Source of the DNA: Thalassobacillus sp. CUG 92003
Lineage (GTDB): Bacteria; Bacillota; Bacilli; Bacillales; Halobacillaceae
Assembly: GCF_013618635.1 (NCBI RefSeq)
Contig: NZ_JABLSJ010000020.1
Coordinates: 1-33,386, forward strand
Length of the DNA: 33,386 bases
Direction of reading: 5' to 3'
The translations under genes and the position numbers were made by a program. Position 1 is the first letter of the stretch. Each line of letters starts with the position of its first letter. The notes below the pieces were generated by a model. It did not search any database. It worked only from the letters and a program-made list of their open reading frames with translations, and was not told where the DNA came from. Shown in pieces: positions 7,712 through 15,481 of the stretch.

Positions 7712-9172
7712 TTAAAAAGGAAACGACCGTGCTTCACGTTGAATGGAAACCCACTTTGTCGAGGTGAACTCATCGACCACCCACGGATTCCCAAACCTTC
7801 CAACGCCGCTTTCTTTGTTACCGCCAAAAGGAATGTCTGGTGCATCATTTACGGTCTGATCATTGAGATGAGTCATTCCCGCTTTTACTTTCAATGCAAT
7901 TTCTTCTCCTTTGGCAAGGTCACTCGTAAACACAGAAGAGCTTAGACCTCCAGCAGAATCATTTGCCATCTCGACAGCCTCTTCATCCGATTCAGCTTTA
8001 ATGATAAGGGCAATCGGAGCGAACATTTCCGACTTTGCCACCTCACTCTTATTACTGACATGGGTTAAGACAGAAGGAGTCAGGACATTTCCTTCAAGCT
8101 TACCTTCTAATATCGGGTGTGCACCTTCCTTCTTTGCTTGTACGATATAGCTGAGTGCTTTGTCAATTTGCTGCCTATTGATTAATGGACCTATTACTGT
8201 GTCAGGATCACCAGGGTCTCCCCATGAAAGGGCTTTCACTTTTTCGGTTAACTTTTCAACGAAAGCATCATGTTGGTCTTTGTGTACAATCAAGCGATTA
8301 ATACTCATACAAATTTGTCCTTGATGCACAAATTTTCCAAACACTGCAGCACGGACAGCCTGGTCCACATCAGCATCTGACAAAACTACAAAAGGGCTGT
8401 TCCCGCCAAGTTCCAGGGCAACTCGTTTTAAATTACGGCCTGCGATTTCCCCAATGTGTTTACCAACTGCTGTTGAGCCTGTAAAACTTATTAATTCAGC
8501 ATGTGGGTTGGTAATCATTCCGTCACCTATTTCCGGAATATCCGTCAAAACCATATTGAATACACCGCCAGGGAGACCAGCATGCTCGAAGGCTTTAGCA
8601 AGGACCACCCCGCCAATCAAACCGACCTGAATGTCAGGCTTATGAACAACGCTGTTACCAAGGGCAATCGCTGGAATGATACTTCTCATTGATAGATTCA
8701 TAGGGAAATTAAAAGGAGAAATGGAAGATACGACACCTAATGGGAGCCGGTAAACTTTATTTACTTTATTTTCAATAGAGGAAGGAATTTCCCTTACCTC
8801 GTCCAGTTCTCCTGCATAGTTAAGTGCTTCCTCCACAACTTCCAGGGTTAGTTGCAGTTCGACATTTCCTTTGAGCATGGTGCCACCGGATTCTTTGACT
8901 ATCAGTTGGGCGATTTCTTCCCGATGTTCTTTCAAGTAGTCGGCAGTATTATGAATGACCCTTTTTCTTTCTTCAGCAGTGCTTTCAGCCCACTTCATTT
9001 GCGCCTGGTGAGCAGCCTCAAAGGCATCTTCTAATTGATCTTTTGAGGCTAGAGGAAAGCTTGCAATGGTAGATTCATCGTATGGATTGAGATCGTTATA
9101 AGCATTCTCGCTTGCTCCCTCAACCCACTTTCCTTTAATAAAGCTCTTGTTCATAGTTTCGAAGTTTTCCAT
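7712..9172 (-). CDS. NAD(P)-dependent aldehyde dehydrogenase (probable aromatic aldehyde dehydrogenase)
   Basis: A 486-residue ALDH-superfamily enzyme. The general base is Glu254 in ALELGGNSP, the catalytic cysteine is Cys288 in HQGQICMSINR, and the oxyanion asparagine lies in ISPFNFPMN. ISFTGSTAVGK is the cofactor-site segment. The ATG at 9172 has GGAG 8 nt upstream; a GTG at 9181 overlaps that ribosome binding site and is rejected. The overall pattern resembles the benzaldehyde/vanillin/salicylaldehyde dehydrogenase branch. It lies 43 bp behind the decarboxylase gene and 25 bp before the TRAP binding-protein gene. Inference: it oxidises the (hydroxy)benzaldehyde released by the decarboxylase to the corresponding benzoate. 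Confidence 0.9.
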   Translation of the reverse strand: MENFETMNKSFIKGKWVEGASENAYNDLNPYDESTIASFPLASKDQLEDAFEAAHQAQMKWAESTAEERKRVIHNTADYLKEHREEIAQLIVKESGGTMLKGNVELQLTLEVVEEALNYAGELDEVREIPSSIENKVNKVYRLPLGVVSSISPFNFPMNLSMRSIIPAIALGNSVVHKPDIQVGLIGGVVLAKAFEHAGLPGGVFNMVLTDIPEIGDGMITNPHAELISFTGSTAVGKHIGEIAGRNLKRVALELGGNSPFVVLSDADVDQAVRAAVFGKFVHQGQICMSINRLIVHKDQHDAFVEKLTEKVKALSWGDPGDPDTVIGPLINRQQIDKALSYIVQAKKEGAHPILEGKLEGNVLTPSVLTHVSNKSEVAKSEMFAPIALIIKAESDEEAVEMANDSAGGLSSSVFTSDLAKGEEIALKVKAGMTHLNDQTVNDAPDIPFGGNKESGVGRFGNPWVVDEFTSTKWVSIQREARSFPF

Positions 9173-9215
9173 AACATCCACTCCTTTTTTTGTTTTATGT
9201 GAAGTAATGGTCGCG

Positions 9216-10994
9216 TTACCTGCCCATATCCTGCTTTTCCTGAACGCCTGCTAATTCGAGTTCTTTTTCTGTACGTCTCCATGTTGGAAGCTGAACATCC
9301 AAAACAGCTGATCTCCCCTCTTCTATTGCTTTCCATGCTTTTTCCAGCGCGGGAATCAAGTCATCAGGTCGTTTAACAGTGCAAGCAAACGCCCCGCCTG
9401 CTGCCTCTGCTATTTGAGCAAGATCAGCATGGGGATCAAAATCTACCCAGAATTGATCCGTATCATAAGCTGTGCCTTGAGGATGGACACCTAATGTGGA
9501 TAATTTCGGTGATTTCCAGCCTCGATTATTGTAAATGACAGTTAAAAAAGGGAGTTCATATTTTCGTGACATCCAATGAACAGTAGATGGAACGCTGAAC
9601 ATATACGAGCCGTCCCCTGTCAGACTTACAATTTTTTTTGACTTATCTGCGAGTTTCGCGCCGAGTGCTGCCCCTCCGCTCCATCCTAGCGATCCACCGC
9701 CACTTCCAATAATCGACCCCGCTTTATTCCTTTGCAGGTGTTTGTAAATTGTATCAAAGTTAGAAATGCCTTCATTAATGACTAATGTGTTATCATCGAT
9801 CATTTCTCTTATACAAGCCGTCAAATACTCAGGGGTGATGATATCCTGGTTATATTTTTCCGCTTCTTTCCATTCCTCCCGTTGAATTTGGTGATAGGCT
9901 GTAATTTTTTCTTTTCGGCTACGGACAATTTCCTCATGCAATGGAGCAGTATTGATAGTTTCGTTCAGTTGCTTTAATGCTGTATAAGAATCTACTTCAT
10001 AGAATCGCTTAGAAGGGATGTACCATAGTGGCATATTTTGTTTGACGGGATCTTCATCAAAGTAGTAGACAGTGCTGTCGGCAGCAGGTTTATTTGTAGT
10101 GGGAATCCAGGGAACATCACTATCAAAAACAAGCACAAGGTCTGCCTCTCCCAACAATTCATTCTGTTCTGGTGTATTCCACTGGTAACCGCAGTGCATG
10201 GGGTGATCGGATGGAAAGTTCATATAATTCGGCACCGATTCAATGACAGGGATGGCAAAATTATTACTCAGTTTCACCAGTTCCTCAACGGATGATTGGT
10301 TTTTACCAAGATATGAGGTTACAATGACTGGTTTCTCAGCTTTGCTGAGATCACTGATTATTTGACCTGCTTCTTGTGGCGGCAAAGCTTTAGGGGCAAT
10401 AGGCTGCCACATTTCCCGAGAGATCGTTACAGGGACAGCTTTTTCTTCCATCACTTCTCTTGGTCCCATTAAATATACAGGTCCTTTCGGCTGGCTATTT
10501 GCTATTTGCAAAGCACGATGGACGTGCTGCTTCACATTCTTTCCCGTCCGGATTTCGTTATCGTATTTCATATAGCCTCTAACAATGCCTCGCTGGTCAG
10601 GAACGTCCTGAATCCAATGGATGAATTCATTCCGGCTTCCTGTCAGTTCGCCTTCCTGCGTATAGGGGGATGCTCCAGCAAAAACAAGAACAGGAATTCT
10701 GCCTTTATAAGCGTTGTGAATCGCTCCACCAAGATTCTGTGTACCACATTCCACGTGCACAATTACCGCCTGTGGCTCACCTGTTACCTGGGCATAGCTG
10801 TGAGCGGCACTTAACGCTACCATTTCATGAGGACATGTAATGACTTCCGGAAGCTGTTTATTTTGTTTACGGGCAATAGCTAAGCTCTCTATGATTCCCG
10901 GATGATCACTTCCAAGGTTTGAAAAAATATAAGATACTCCCGCTTCGTGGAGGGACTCCAAAAAAGCTGTGCTGGTTGTATAAGACTCTGACAT
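9216..10994 (-). CDS. Thiamine diphosphate-dependent decarboxylase, acetolactate synthase/benzoylformate decarboxylase family
   Basis: A 592-residue three-domain ThDP enzyme. The conserved cofactor-activating glutamate is Glu57 in CPHEMVALSAAH, and the ThDP/Mg motif runs from GDG (about 460) to YNN (about 490). The ATG at 10994 follows AAAGGTGG; a TTG one codon earlier is less likely. It is the first gene of the operon. Family knowledge: relatives include acetolactate synthase, sulfoacetaldehyde acetyltransferase and benzoylformate decarboxylase. The active-site serine/histidine pattern of Pseudomonas benzoylformate decarboxylase cannot be confidently found, so the reaction is assigned by context: hydroxyacid dehydrogenases before it and an aromatic-type aldehyde dehydrogenase after it make an arylglyoxylate (2-oxo acid) to aldehyde step likely. 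Confidence 0.85.
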   Translation of the reverse strand: MSESYTTSTAFLESLHEAGVSYIFSNLGSDHPGIIESLAIARKQNKQLPEVITCPHEMVALSAAHSYAQVTGEPQAVIVHVECGTQNLGGAIHNAYKGRIPVLVFAGASPYTQEGELTGSRNEFIHWIQDVPDQRGIVRGYMKYDNEIRTGKNVKQHVHRALQIANSQPKGPVYLMGPREVMEEKAVPVTISREMWQPIAPKALPPQEAGQIISDLSKAEKPVIVTSYLGKNQSSVEELVKLSNNFAIPVIESVPNYMNFPSDHPMHCGYQWNTPEQNELLGEADLVLVFDSDVPWIPTTNKPAADSTVYYFDEDPVKQNMPLWYIPSKRFYEVDSYTALKQLNETINTAPLHEEIVRSRKEKITAYHQIQREEWKEAEKYNQDIITPEYLTACIREMIDDNTLVINEGISNFDTIYKHLQRNKAGSIIGSGGGSLGWSGGAALGAKLADKSKKIVSLTGDGSYMFSVPSTVHWMSRKYELPFLTVIYNNRGWKSPKLSTLGVHPQGTAYDTDQFWVDFDPHADLAQIAEAAGGAFACTVKRPDDLIPALEKAWKAIEEGRSAVLDVQLPTWRRTEKELELAGVQEKQDMGR

Positions 10995-11060
10995 CAAAAA
11001 TCCACCTTTCTGCCATTTCTATATTTTTAAATATTCTAAATATTAAAATGATATAAATTA

Positions 11061-11089
11061 ATTGTATGGCAGTGATATTAATAGTACAA
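11061..11089 (-). promoter_or_regulatory. Promoter of the decarboxylase-TRAP operon
   Basis: The minus strand reads TTGTAC (11089-11084), a 17-bp spacer and TACAAT (11066-11061). The -35 box lies inside the LysR-type palindrome at 11079-11097. Transcription would begin about 60 bp before the decarboxylase start. Confidence 0.55.
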
Positions 11090-11090
11090 T
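11062..11090 (+). promoter_or_regulatory. Promoter of the LysR gene, face to face with the operon promoter
   Basis: The plus strand reads TTGTAT (11062-11067), a 17-bp spacer and TACAAT (11085-11090). It occupies almost the same bases as the divergent operon promoter: the -10 of each overlaps the -35 of the other. Confidence 0.5.
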
Positions 11091-11126
11091 ACTATTATCC
11101 CTATAAAAACAATAGTCAGTAACTAT
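11079..11126. promoter_or_regulatory. Two LysR-type (T-N11-A) binding sites
   Basis: Box 1 (11079-11097) is TAATAGTA-CAA-TACTATTA. Box 2 (11112-11126) is ATAGT-CAGTA-ACTAT. Both contain T-N11-A with dyad symmetry, and their centres are 31 bp apart, about three helical turns. Box 2 fits a high-affinity regulator site and box 1, which overlaps the operon -35, fits the activation site. The regulator is most simply the adjacent LysR product. Confidence 0.65.
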
Positions 11127-11141
11127 GAAAGGGTTGGTTTT

Positions 11142-12032
11142 ATGGACACTCGTTTATTGGAGTATTTTCTCGCTGTCAGTAAGGAGCTGCACTATACCCG
11201 GGCAGCTGAAAATTTAGGAATCAGCCAGCCGACGTTAAGTCAGCAAATCCGTATTTTAGAAAGCAGGGTAGGGGCAAAATTATTTCATCAGAAAGGGAAA
11301 AAAATATTCATGACCGATGCGGGCAAAGTGCTCATGGAGCGGGCAAACCGTGTTTTTTACGAGCTCGATCAAGCGACAAAAGAAATTGCCGAAATTAATG
11401 AGCTGTCTCGAGGTCGTTTGACGATTGGGAGTTCAGGCAACCATTTACTTCATACATCAATTCTTTCATTTCATAAGCTGTACCCCAATATCCAGCTATC
11501 CATTATAGACAATACTACGGAAGACACAGTAGCAAATGTTCTTGATTTTAACTATGACCTTGGCGTTGTCTTTTTACCTGTTCAGGACGACCGTTTAGAA
11601 AGCCGGTGCTTATTTACAGCTGAACTGTATATTGTCTGTTCCAGAAACCATGAGTTAGCGTCTGGACCTTCTATAAAAATGAAAGAATTGGCCAAATTTC
11701 GCCTGTTACTATTGCAAACAAGTTATTTCATACGGAGAATCGTCGATCATTATTGTAAAGAATCCGGCATTAAGATCGATCCCATTATCGAACTATCCGA
11801 CCTATTTTCCTTATTAGAAATAACTGCTGATAACGCAGGTATTACCATATTGCCTAAAAAATATGTGGAACAGATGAACGATCCAAGAGTGACAGTTATT
11901 CCTATCAGTGATCCCATCCCCAAAAAAGAAGTTGGCATCATCTACCAAAAGAAAGGGTTCATGTCATCAGCAGGTAAAGCCTTCATCGATCATCTGCTCC
12001 ACAATTATCAAGTCACAGAAGAAAAAAACTAG
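11142..12032 (+). CDS. LysR-family transcriptional regulator
   Basis: A 296-residue protein with an N-terminal winged helix (YFLAVSKELHYTRAAENL, then LGISQPTLSQQIRILE, residues 8-45) and a periplasmic-binding-like effector domain (about 90-290). Length and layout are standard. The ATG follows an AAAGGG ribosome binding site. It is divergent from the decarboxylase-TRAP operon, with two LysR-type boxes between them, so it is probably the pathway activator and autoregulated. The effector is probably a pathway acid or aldehyde (inference). It converges on the acyl-CoA ligase gene with a single base between the stop codons and no visible terminator. Confidence 0.93.
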   Translation: MDTRLLEYFLAVSKELHYTRAAENLGISQPTLSQQIRILESRVGAKLFHQKGKKIFMTDAGKVLMERANRVFYELDQATKEIAEINELSRGRLTIGSSGNHLLHTSILSFHKLYPNIQLSIIDNTTEDTVANVLDFNYDLGVVFLPVQDDRLESRCLFTAELYIVCSRNHELASGPSIKMKELAKFRLLLLQTSYFIRRIVDHYCKESGIKIDPIIELSDLFSLLEITADNAGITILPKKYVEQMNDPRVTVIPISDPIPKKEVGIIYQKKGFMSSAGKAFIDHLLHNYQVTEEKN

Positions 12033-12033
12033 T

Positions 12034-13617
12034 TTATTGGTTGATGAGTGATTCTACTTCCTCACGTAACGGCCCTTTCATGATCTTTCCAGAAGGTGTA
12101 GTCGGAAGAGAACCTCTTATTTCCATGTATTCTGGCAATTTATATTTTGCAAATCCATTCTTAAGTAAAAATTCCTTGATTTCTTCCAGCTCAATGGAAT
12201 GGTCGTCACGGGGAGAAACAAAGGCACAAGCCCGTTCACCTAGTCGAGGGTCAGGTACACTTACCAAAGCTGCCTGCTGTATTTTGGGGTGCATCTGGAG
12301 AACCTCTTCTATTTCTGAAGCATGGAACTTCAAACCTCCCCGGTTAATGGTATCTTTCGTCCTTCCGACAAAATGCAGGTAACCATTTTCATCAAGCCAT
12401 CCCCGATCACCTGTCAGATAAAAACCTCCTTCTGTCAAGGATTCTTGCGTATCCAAGGCGTTTTTATAATATTCTTTAAACAGACAAACCCCCTTAAAGC
12501 CTATTTCTCCAATTTCCCCAGCAGGCAAGAATTCATGATTTTCGTCCAGAACAACTACTTCCCCGGAAGGAGAAGCTTTGCCGACCGTTTCCCATGTCAA
12601 GGACTCGTCATCATCCGGACGTGTAAACGTGCCGGCACAAATTTCCGTCATCCCCCACTGGGCACCCACACTGCATCCAACCAGCTTTCGTAAGTCCTTG
12701 ACCATCTCTGAAGGTATTTTAGAACCGCCTGTCAATATCAGCCGCAGCGGTAAACCGCTTACATTTTCACTGCGAATATGATGAATCATATCTATCAGAT
12801 GAGCAGGCGCAGCAATCAGAAAACTGACAAGTTCTTTTTCTAAAATAAACATAATGTTCTCCAATTTATACTCAGAGACAAGATGATGTCTCGTACCATA
12901 AGTCAGCCCGATAATAATCATGGGCAAGGAGAACATATGACAAAGCGGTGTAAGACTGAGGATCGTATCCTTTTCATTCACTTGATATTCTTTGCCATTT
13001 AACAAATGTGCCGGCACAAAGGTTTCATAGGTATGCAATACTGCTTTCGGGTTAGAGTCCGTTCCTGAAGTAAACATGATAATGGCTGGTTCATCTTCTG
13101 TTGGTTTGTTCTGCTCCAGCTCTTCTGAGGACACTTGCTGGTTATTAGCCGTCATTTGTGAAAAAGAAATGCCGCTTCCATTGTCATCGCCAGTAATGAT
13201 GACATGTTCAAGGTTTTCAAGATCATCTTTTAAATCAATGGCTAAATCTCCATGGGAAAACCCTTTCCATGAATCAATGGTGATAAAAGACTTTGTATCG
13301 CAATGACCAAGCATATACGTCAATTCCTTCTTGCGGTAGGTAGGGCTTAAAGGATTGAATATAAGTCCAACTCTGGCAGCAGCAAGGTGAGTAATGACAA
13401 ACTCCAATGAATTCGGAAGCTGTACAGCTATTACGTCTCCTTTTTTCAGCCCTATTGATAATAGGTTTTTTGCCATATTGAAGGACATTTGATGGATTTC
13501 TTCAAAGGTATAACTTTCATTTTCATATATAAATGCCGTCCGATCTTTATAAGTTTTTGCGGATGTGTCAACCAAATCACTGATCATAATACTCTCTGAA
13601 AGATTGTTCAAAACCAT
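12034..13617 (-). CDS. AMP-forming acyl-CoA ligase (probable aromatic acid-CoA ligase)
   Basis: A 527-residue ANL-superfamily enzyme. The P-loop is MFTSGTDSNPKAVLHT (residues 181-196), with D-S-N in place of the usual T-G-x before P-K. Other core motifs are QWGMTEICAGTF near 335, TGDRGWLDENGYLHFVGR near 420 and the C-terminal catalytic lysine in PTTPSGKIMKG near 515. The ATG is preceded by GGAGGGG. It has its own promoter and carries the same operator as the gentisate operon 10 kb away, so the two are likely co-regulated. Inference: it activates the benzoate-type acid made by the aldehyde dehydrogenase, as in the 4-hydroxybenzoyl-CoA (NIH-shift) or salicylyl-CoA routes to gentisate. A fatty-acid CoA ligase is the alternative. 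Confidence 0.88.
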   Translation of the reverse strand: MVLNNLSESIMISDLVDTSAKTYKDRTAFIYENESYTFEEIHQMSFNMAKNLLSIGLKKGDVIAVQLPNSLEFVITHLAAARVGLIFNPLSPTYRKKELTYMLGHCDTKSFITIDSWKGFSHGDLAIDLKDDLENLEHVIITGDDNGSGISFSQMTANNQQVSSEELEQNKPTEDEPAIIMFTSGTDSNPKAVLHTYETFVPAHLLNGKEYQVNEKDTILSLTPLCHMFSLPMIIIGLTYGTRHHLVSEYKLENIMFILEKELVSFLIAAPAHLIDMIHHIRSENVSGLPLRLILTGGSKIPSEMVKDLRKLVGCSVGAQWGMTEICAGTFTRPDDDESLTWETVGKASPSGEVVVLDENHEFLPAGEIGEIGFKGVCLFKEYYKNALDTQESLTEGGFYLTGDRGWLDENGYLHFVGRTKDTINRGGLKFHASEIEEVLQMHPKIQQAALVSVPDPRLGERACAFVSPRDDHSIELEEIKEFLLKNGFAKYKLPEYMEIRGSLPTTPSGKIMKGPLREEVESLINQ

Positions 13618-13696
13618 ACCAACCCCTCCACATCAAAATGTTATCGTTTTCAAAAATATTTCTAACCAATAACAATTTCTTTTAAATTCCCAAAAT

Positions 13697-13717
13697 AGAT
13701 AACTTAGTTCTATATTA
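13697..13717. promoter_or_regulatory. Putative operator of the ligase gene (copy of the gentisate operator)
   Basis: AGATAACTTAGTTC followed by TATATTA is the inverted copy of the site at 2703-2725; they differ by a 2-bp insertion. It lies 5 bp past the -10 region, as in the gentisate operon. Confidence 0.6.
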
Positions 13718-13721
13718 GGTA

Positions 13722-13751
13722 ATGTTAACTTAATATTGTTAAAAATGTCAA
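13722..13751 (-). promoter_or_regulatory. Promoter of the acyl-CoA ligase gene
   Basis: The minus strand reads a perfect TTGACA (13751-13746), an 18-bp spacer and a weak -10, TAACAT (13727-13722). The operator-like palindrome follows directly. A weak -10 with a consensus -35 suggests regulated expression. Confidence 0.45.
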
Positions 13752-13967
13752 TAGTCAGATAATTTCATATAGAAAAAACTGTAATGACCACGCTTAATGC
13801 CTTAATTTGCCGAATGACCTGTAAGCTTCAAGACTCCTGCCCAAGGCATCTGAGCTCACACGAAAAGCTCGAAATCGAAATTTCGAGCCCATTGCCAGAT
13901 GGATGAATGGCCATTAGGATGAAAATCACCTCGTTAAAACAACACTAGAATTTAACAGAGTATAGGC
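13752..13967. other. Gene-free stretch with a perfect hairpin
   Basis: No reading frame is convincing here. The only structure is a perfect 9-bp stem GCTCGAAAT/ATTTCGAGC with a 4-nt loop at 13867-13888 and no T-run on either strand. Its role is unknown. Confidence 0.3.
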
Positions 13968-13994
13968 AAAAAAATAAACCGCAGGCGCGGTTTG
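13968..13994 (-). terminator. Rho-independent terminator behind the PucR-type pseudogene
   Basis: On the minus strand the stem AAACCGC/GCGGTTT with a 4-nt loop (13976-13993) is followed by ATTTTTTT. It lies 5 bp behind the stop codon of the regulator remnant and is better preserved than the gene. Confidence 0.85.
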
Positions 13995-13998
13995 TCAT

Positions 13999-14708
13999 CT
14001 ACTTTTGGTACAGATCATAGAGTTTATAAGCGAGCATTAAGTCAAACCGGAGTTCAGAATCATTTAAACTAATCTCCAGGATATCTTCAATCTTTTCCAG
14101 CCTGTTCTACAATTTTAGATACAAGATTTTCAATTGACTCATTAAAAGAAAGGTTTTGACTCAGCCATTTCATTCCTGTGATTCTTTTTTGTTCGCTCTC
14201 TTTTCTTTTGGCTACTGTCAACTACAGCAACATCGCGGCCAAACTCTTCAAAGATCGCCTCCATTTCGAGCAATGGTGTAAATTCTATGTAGCCGACTGT
14301 ACAAAAACCCGTAATTGTTACTTTCATCTTGTAACGGCACCGTAAACCACGTTTTAACCGTTTCATTTTTAGCAGGTTAAGGAATGGACATGATTCATCC
14401 ACCACCTCTTCTTCAAAGGTAAGGCTTTGATGAAAAAGTAAGGAATCAGATTCATCCATTCTAATCGGAAATGCCTTTTTTAAATTTTATAACGCTCCGC
14501 TCCAAACTTTTGGGGCGATATAATCCCTTTCTTTCAAGTTCACCCCTACAAAATCACAACCTAACTGAGATTGGAAGGAATCCGTCAAATATTGTAAAGC
14601 TTCCTCCTCTGTATCAAATTTGACTAATTGCAGGGCTGTCATCCTTAAATGGTTTTCTACTTTTTTTATTAACCTTTCTCGCTTGTTTTCATTCACCTTC
14701 CATCCCAT
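13999..14708 (-). pseudogene. Decayed PucR-type transcriptional regulator (GAF ... HTH_30 remnant)
   Basis: The minus strand begins with an intact-looking N-terminus (ATG at 14708, MGWKVNENKR...), then an in-frame TAA at 14484-14486, after which the frame continues NLKKAFPI-MDESDS. Two compensating frameshifts replace the segment KTWFTVPLQDESNNYG around 14300-14345, and a further shift near 14215 leads to GMKWLSQNLSFNESIENLVSK. The last piece, IEDILEISLNDSELRFDLML (14001-14075), matches the C-terminal end of PucR-type HTH domains. The parts read as a GAF domain plus the very end of the regulator, so a large internal deletion lies near 14080. Confidence is high that it is broken and moderate for the PucR family. 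Confidence 0.7.
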
Positions 14709-14755
14709 TCATTTTAGAAATTTCTAATTTTATATTCATTATAAAGAACGAGTAA

Positions 14756-15037
14756 AGTCTTGACAAACCGGTACTAAAAGAAGGTATTTTCAAGATATCG
14801 ACTCATCACGCAACGGCAACTTCCATCTTTTCATTATGTCTCTTCTCATCTGTAGGAGTCCTGTCACAATTTTTCTATGGGAGCATAGACTGGGAATCTG
14901 AATTTTGGGGTGGTGGTGGAGTAATCATAGGCGCACAAGTTATTTTATCTCAACGTATCCCCGGTAAAATTATAATTCAGATGCTTTCTATTTTGCTAGT
15001 AATAATAGGCATAAGATTATACATATACTGTTGTTAA
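14756..15037 (+). pseudogene. C-terminal fragment of a TauE/SafE (TSUP) family permease
   Basis: An open plus-strand frame without a start codon, from the TAA at 14753 to TAA at 15037, encodes about 93 residues. It contains ISTHHATATSIF, SSVGVLSQFFYGSIDW, GGVIIGAQVILSQRIPGK and a final hydrophobic helix LLVIIGIRLYIY. This is the order seen at the end of TauE/SafE sulfite/anion exporters (family length about 250). The first two-thirds are missing, and the break lies against the start of the PucR-type remnant. It is non-functional as it stands. Confidence 0.65.
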
Positions 15038-15202
15038 TCCAAGTGAAGAGTAGTGGCATTTAAGATGGCCGGTATAGTTGGCTAAAAATATACAAGAGCG
15101 TCACCTTAAATTTTGATAAGCTTCATAATTAGATTTAATTCCTAAAGGAGATAATTTAGTTTATTAAATCGGAGGGGTATCCTTTCGGCTCTTATTAAAG
15201 AA

Positions 15203-15245
15203 TAAAAGAAAAGCCTCCCAAAAGTTATAAACTCTTGAGAGGCTT
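15203..15245 (-). terminator. Rho-independent terminator, left copy
   Basis: On the minus strand the arms AAGCCTCTCA and TGGGAGGCTT form a long imperfect stem followed by TTCTTTTATT. A close relative lies at 31655-31694. In both copies a groEL-tail-like sequence lies upstream on the same strand. Confidence 0.7.
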
Positions 15246-15270
15246 GTATACTTAGTAAACGATTTTAAAA

Positions 15271-15287
15271 CCAGTCAAAATCCAGTC
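15271..15287. repeat. CCAGTC tandem, copy 1 (11-bp period)
   Basis: CCAGTCAAAATCCAGTC: two CCAGTC hexamers whose starts are exactly 11 bp apart. Four such pairs occur in the window, always near island edges, which suggests recombinase arm-type binding sites. Confidence 0.6.
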
Positions 15288-15332
15288 AAATTATTCTCAA
15301 ACCCTATAGTGAAAAGATTTTGGGCGCTATCA

Positions 15333-15351
15333 CATCATGCCGCTCATTCAC
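15333..15351 (-). repeat. groEL-3'-end-like attachment core, left copy
   Basis: The plus strand CATCATGCCGCTCATTCAC reads on the minus strand as codons for M-S-G-M-M plus TGA, like the Gly-Met-rich end of GroEL. It recurs with one mismatch at 31731-31749, and TAAATAATAA follows shortly in both. No groEL body is present, as expected for a short integration core. Confidence 0.5.
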
Positions 15352-15464
15352 TGTATTAAATAAATAATAAAGGATAAGATGTAAAAAAAACCTATATACT
15401 CAATTTTCCAACCTTTCAGTATTAATATGAGGTTAAATAAGATATCAGTATTAAAAAATAAAAT

Positions 15465-15481
15465 CCAGTCAATATCCAGTC
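15465..15481. repeat. CCAGTC tandem, copy 2
   Basis: CCAGTCAATATCCAGTC, again with an 11-bp period. It lies about 115 bp right of the left groEL-tail copy; copy 4 has a similar place about 110 bp right of the right groEL-tail copy. Confidence 0.6.

Noticed and set aside
7687-7848. N-terminal extension of the first TRAP binding protein
   Set aside because: It overlaps the aldehyde dehydrogenase gene, lacks a ribosome binding site, and would bury a perfect lipoprotein signal peptide.
12033-12033. Bidirectional terminator between lysR and the ligase gene
   Set aside because: The stop codons are one base apart and no stem with a T-run is found at the junction.
15271-15481. CRISPR-like array from repeated CCAGTC units
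   Set aside because: The repeats are only 6 to 7 bp in pairs with an 11-bp period; there are no spacers of regular length and no cas genes.
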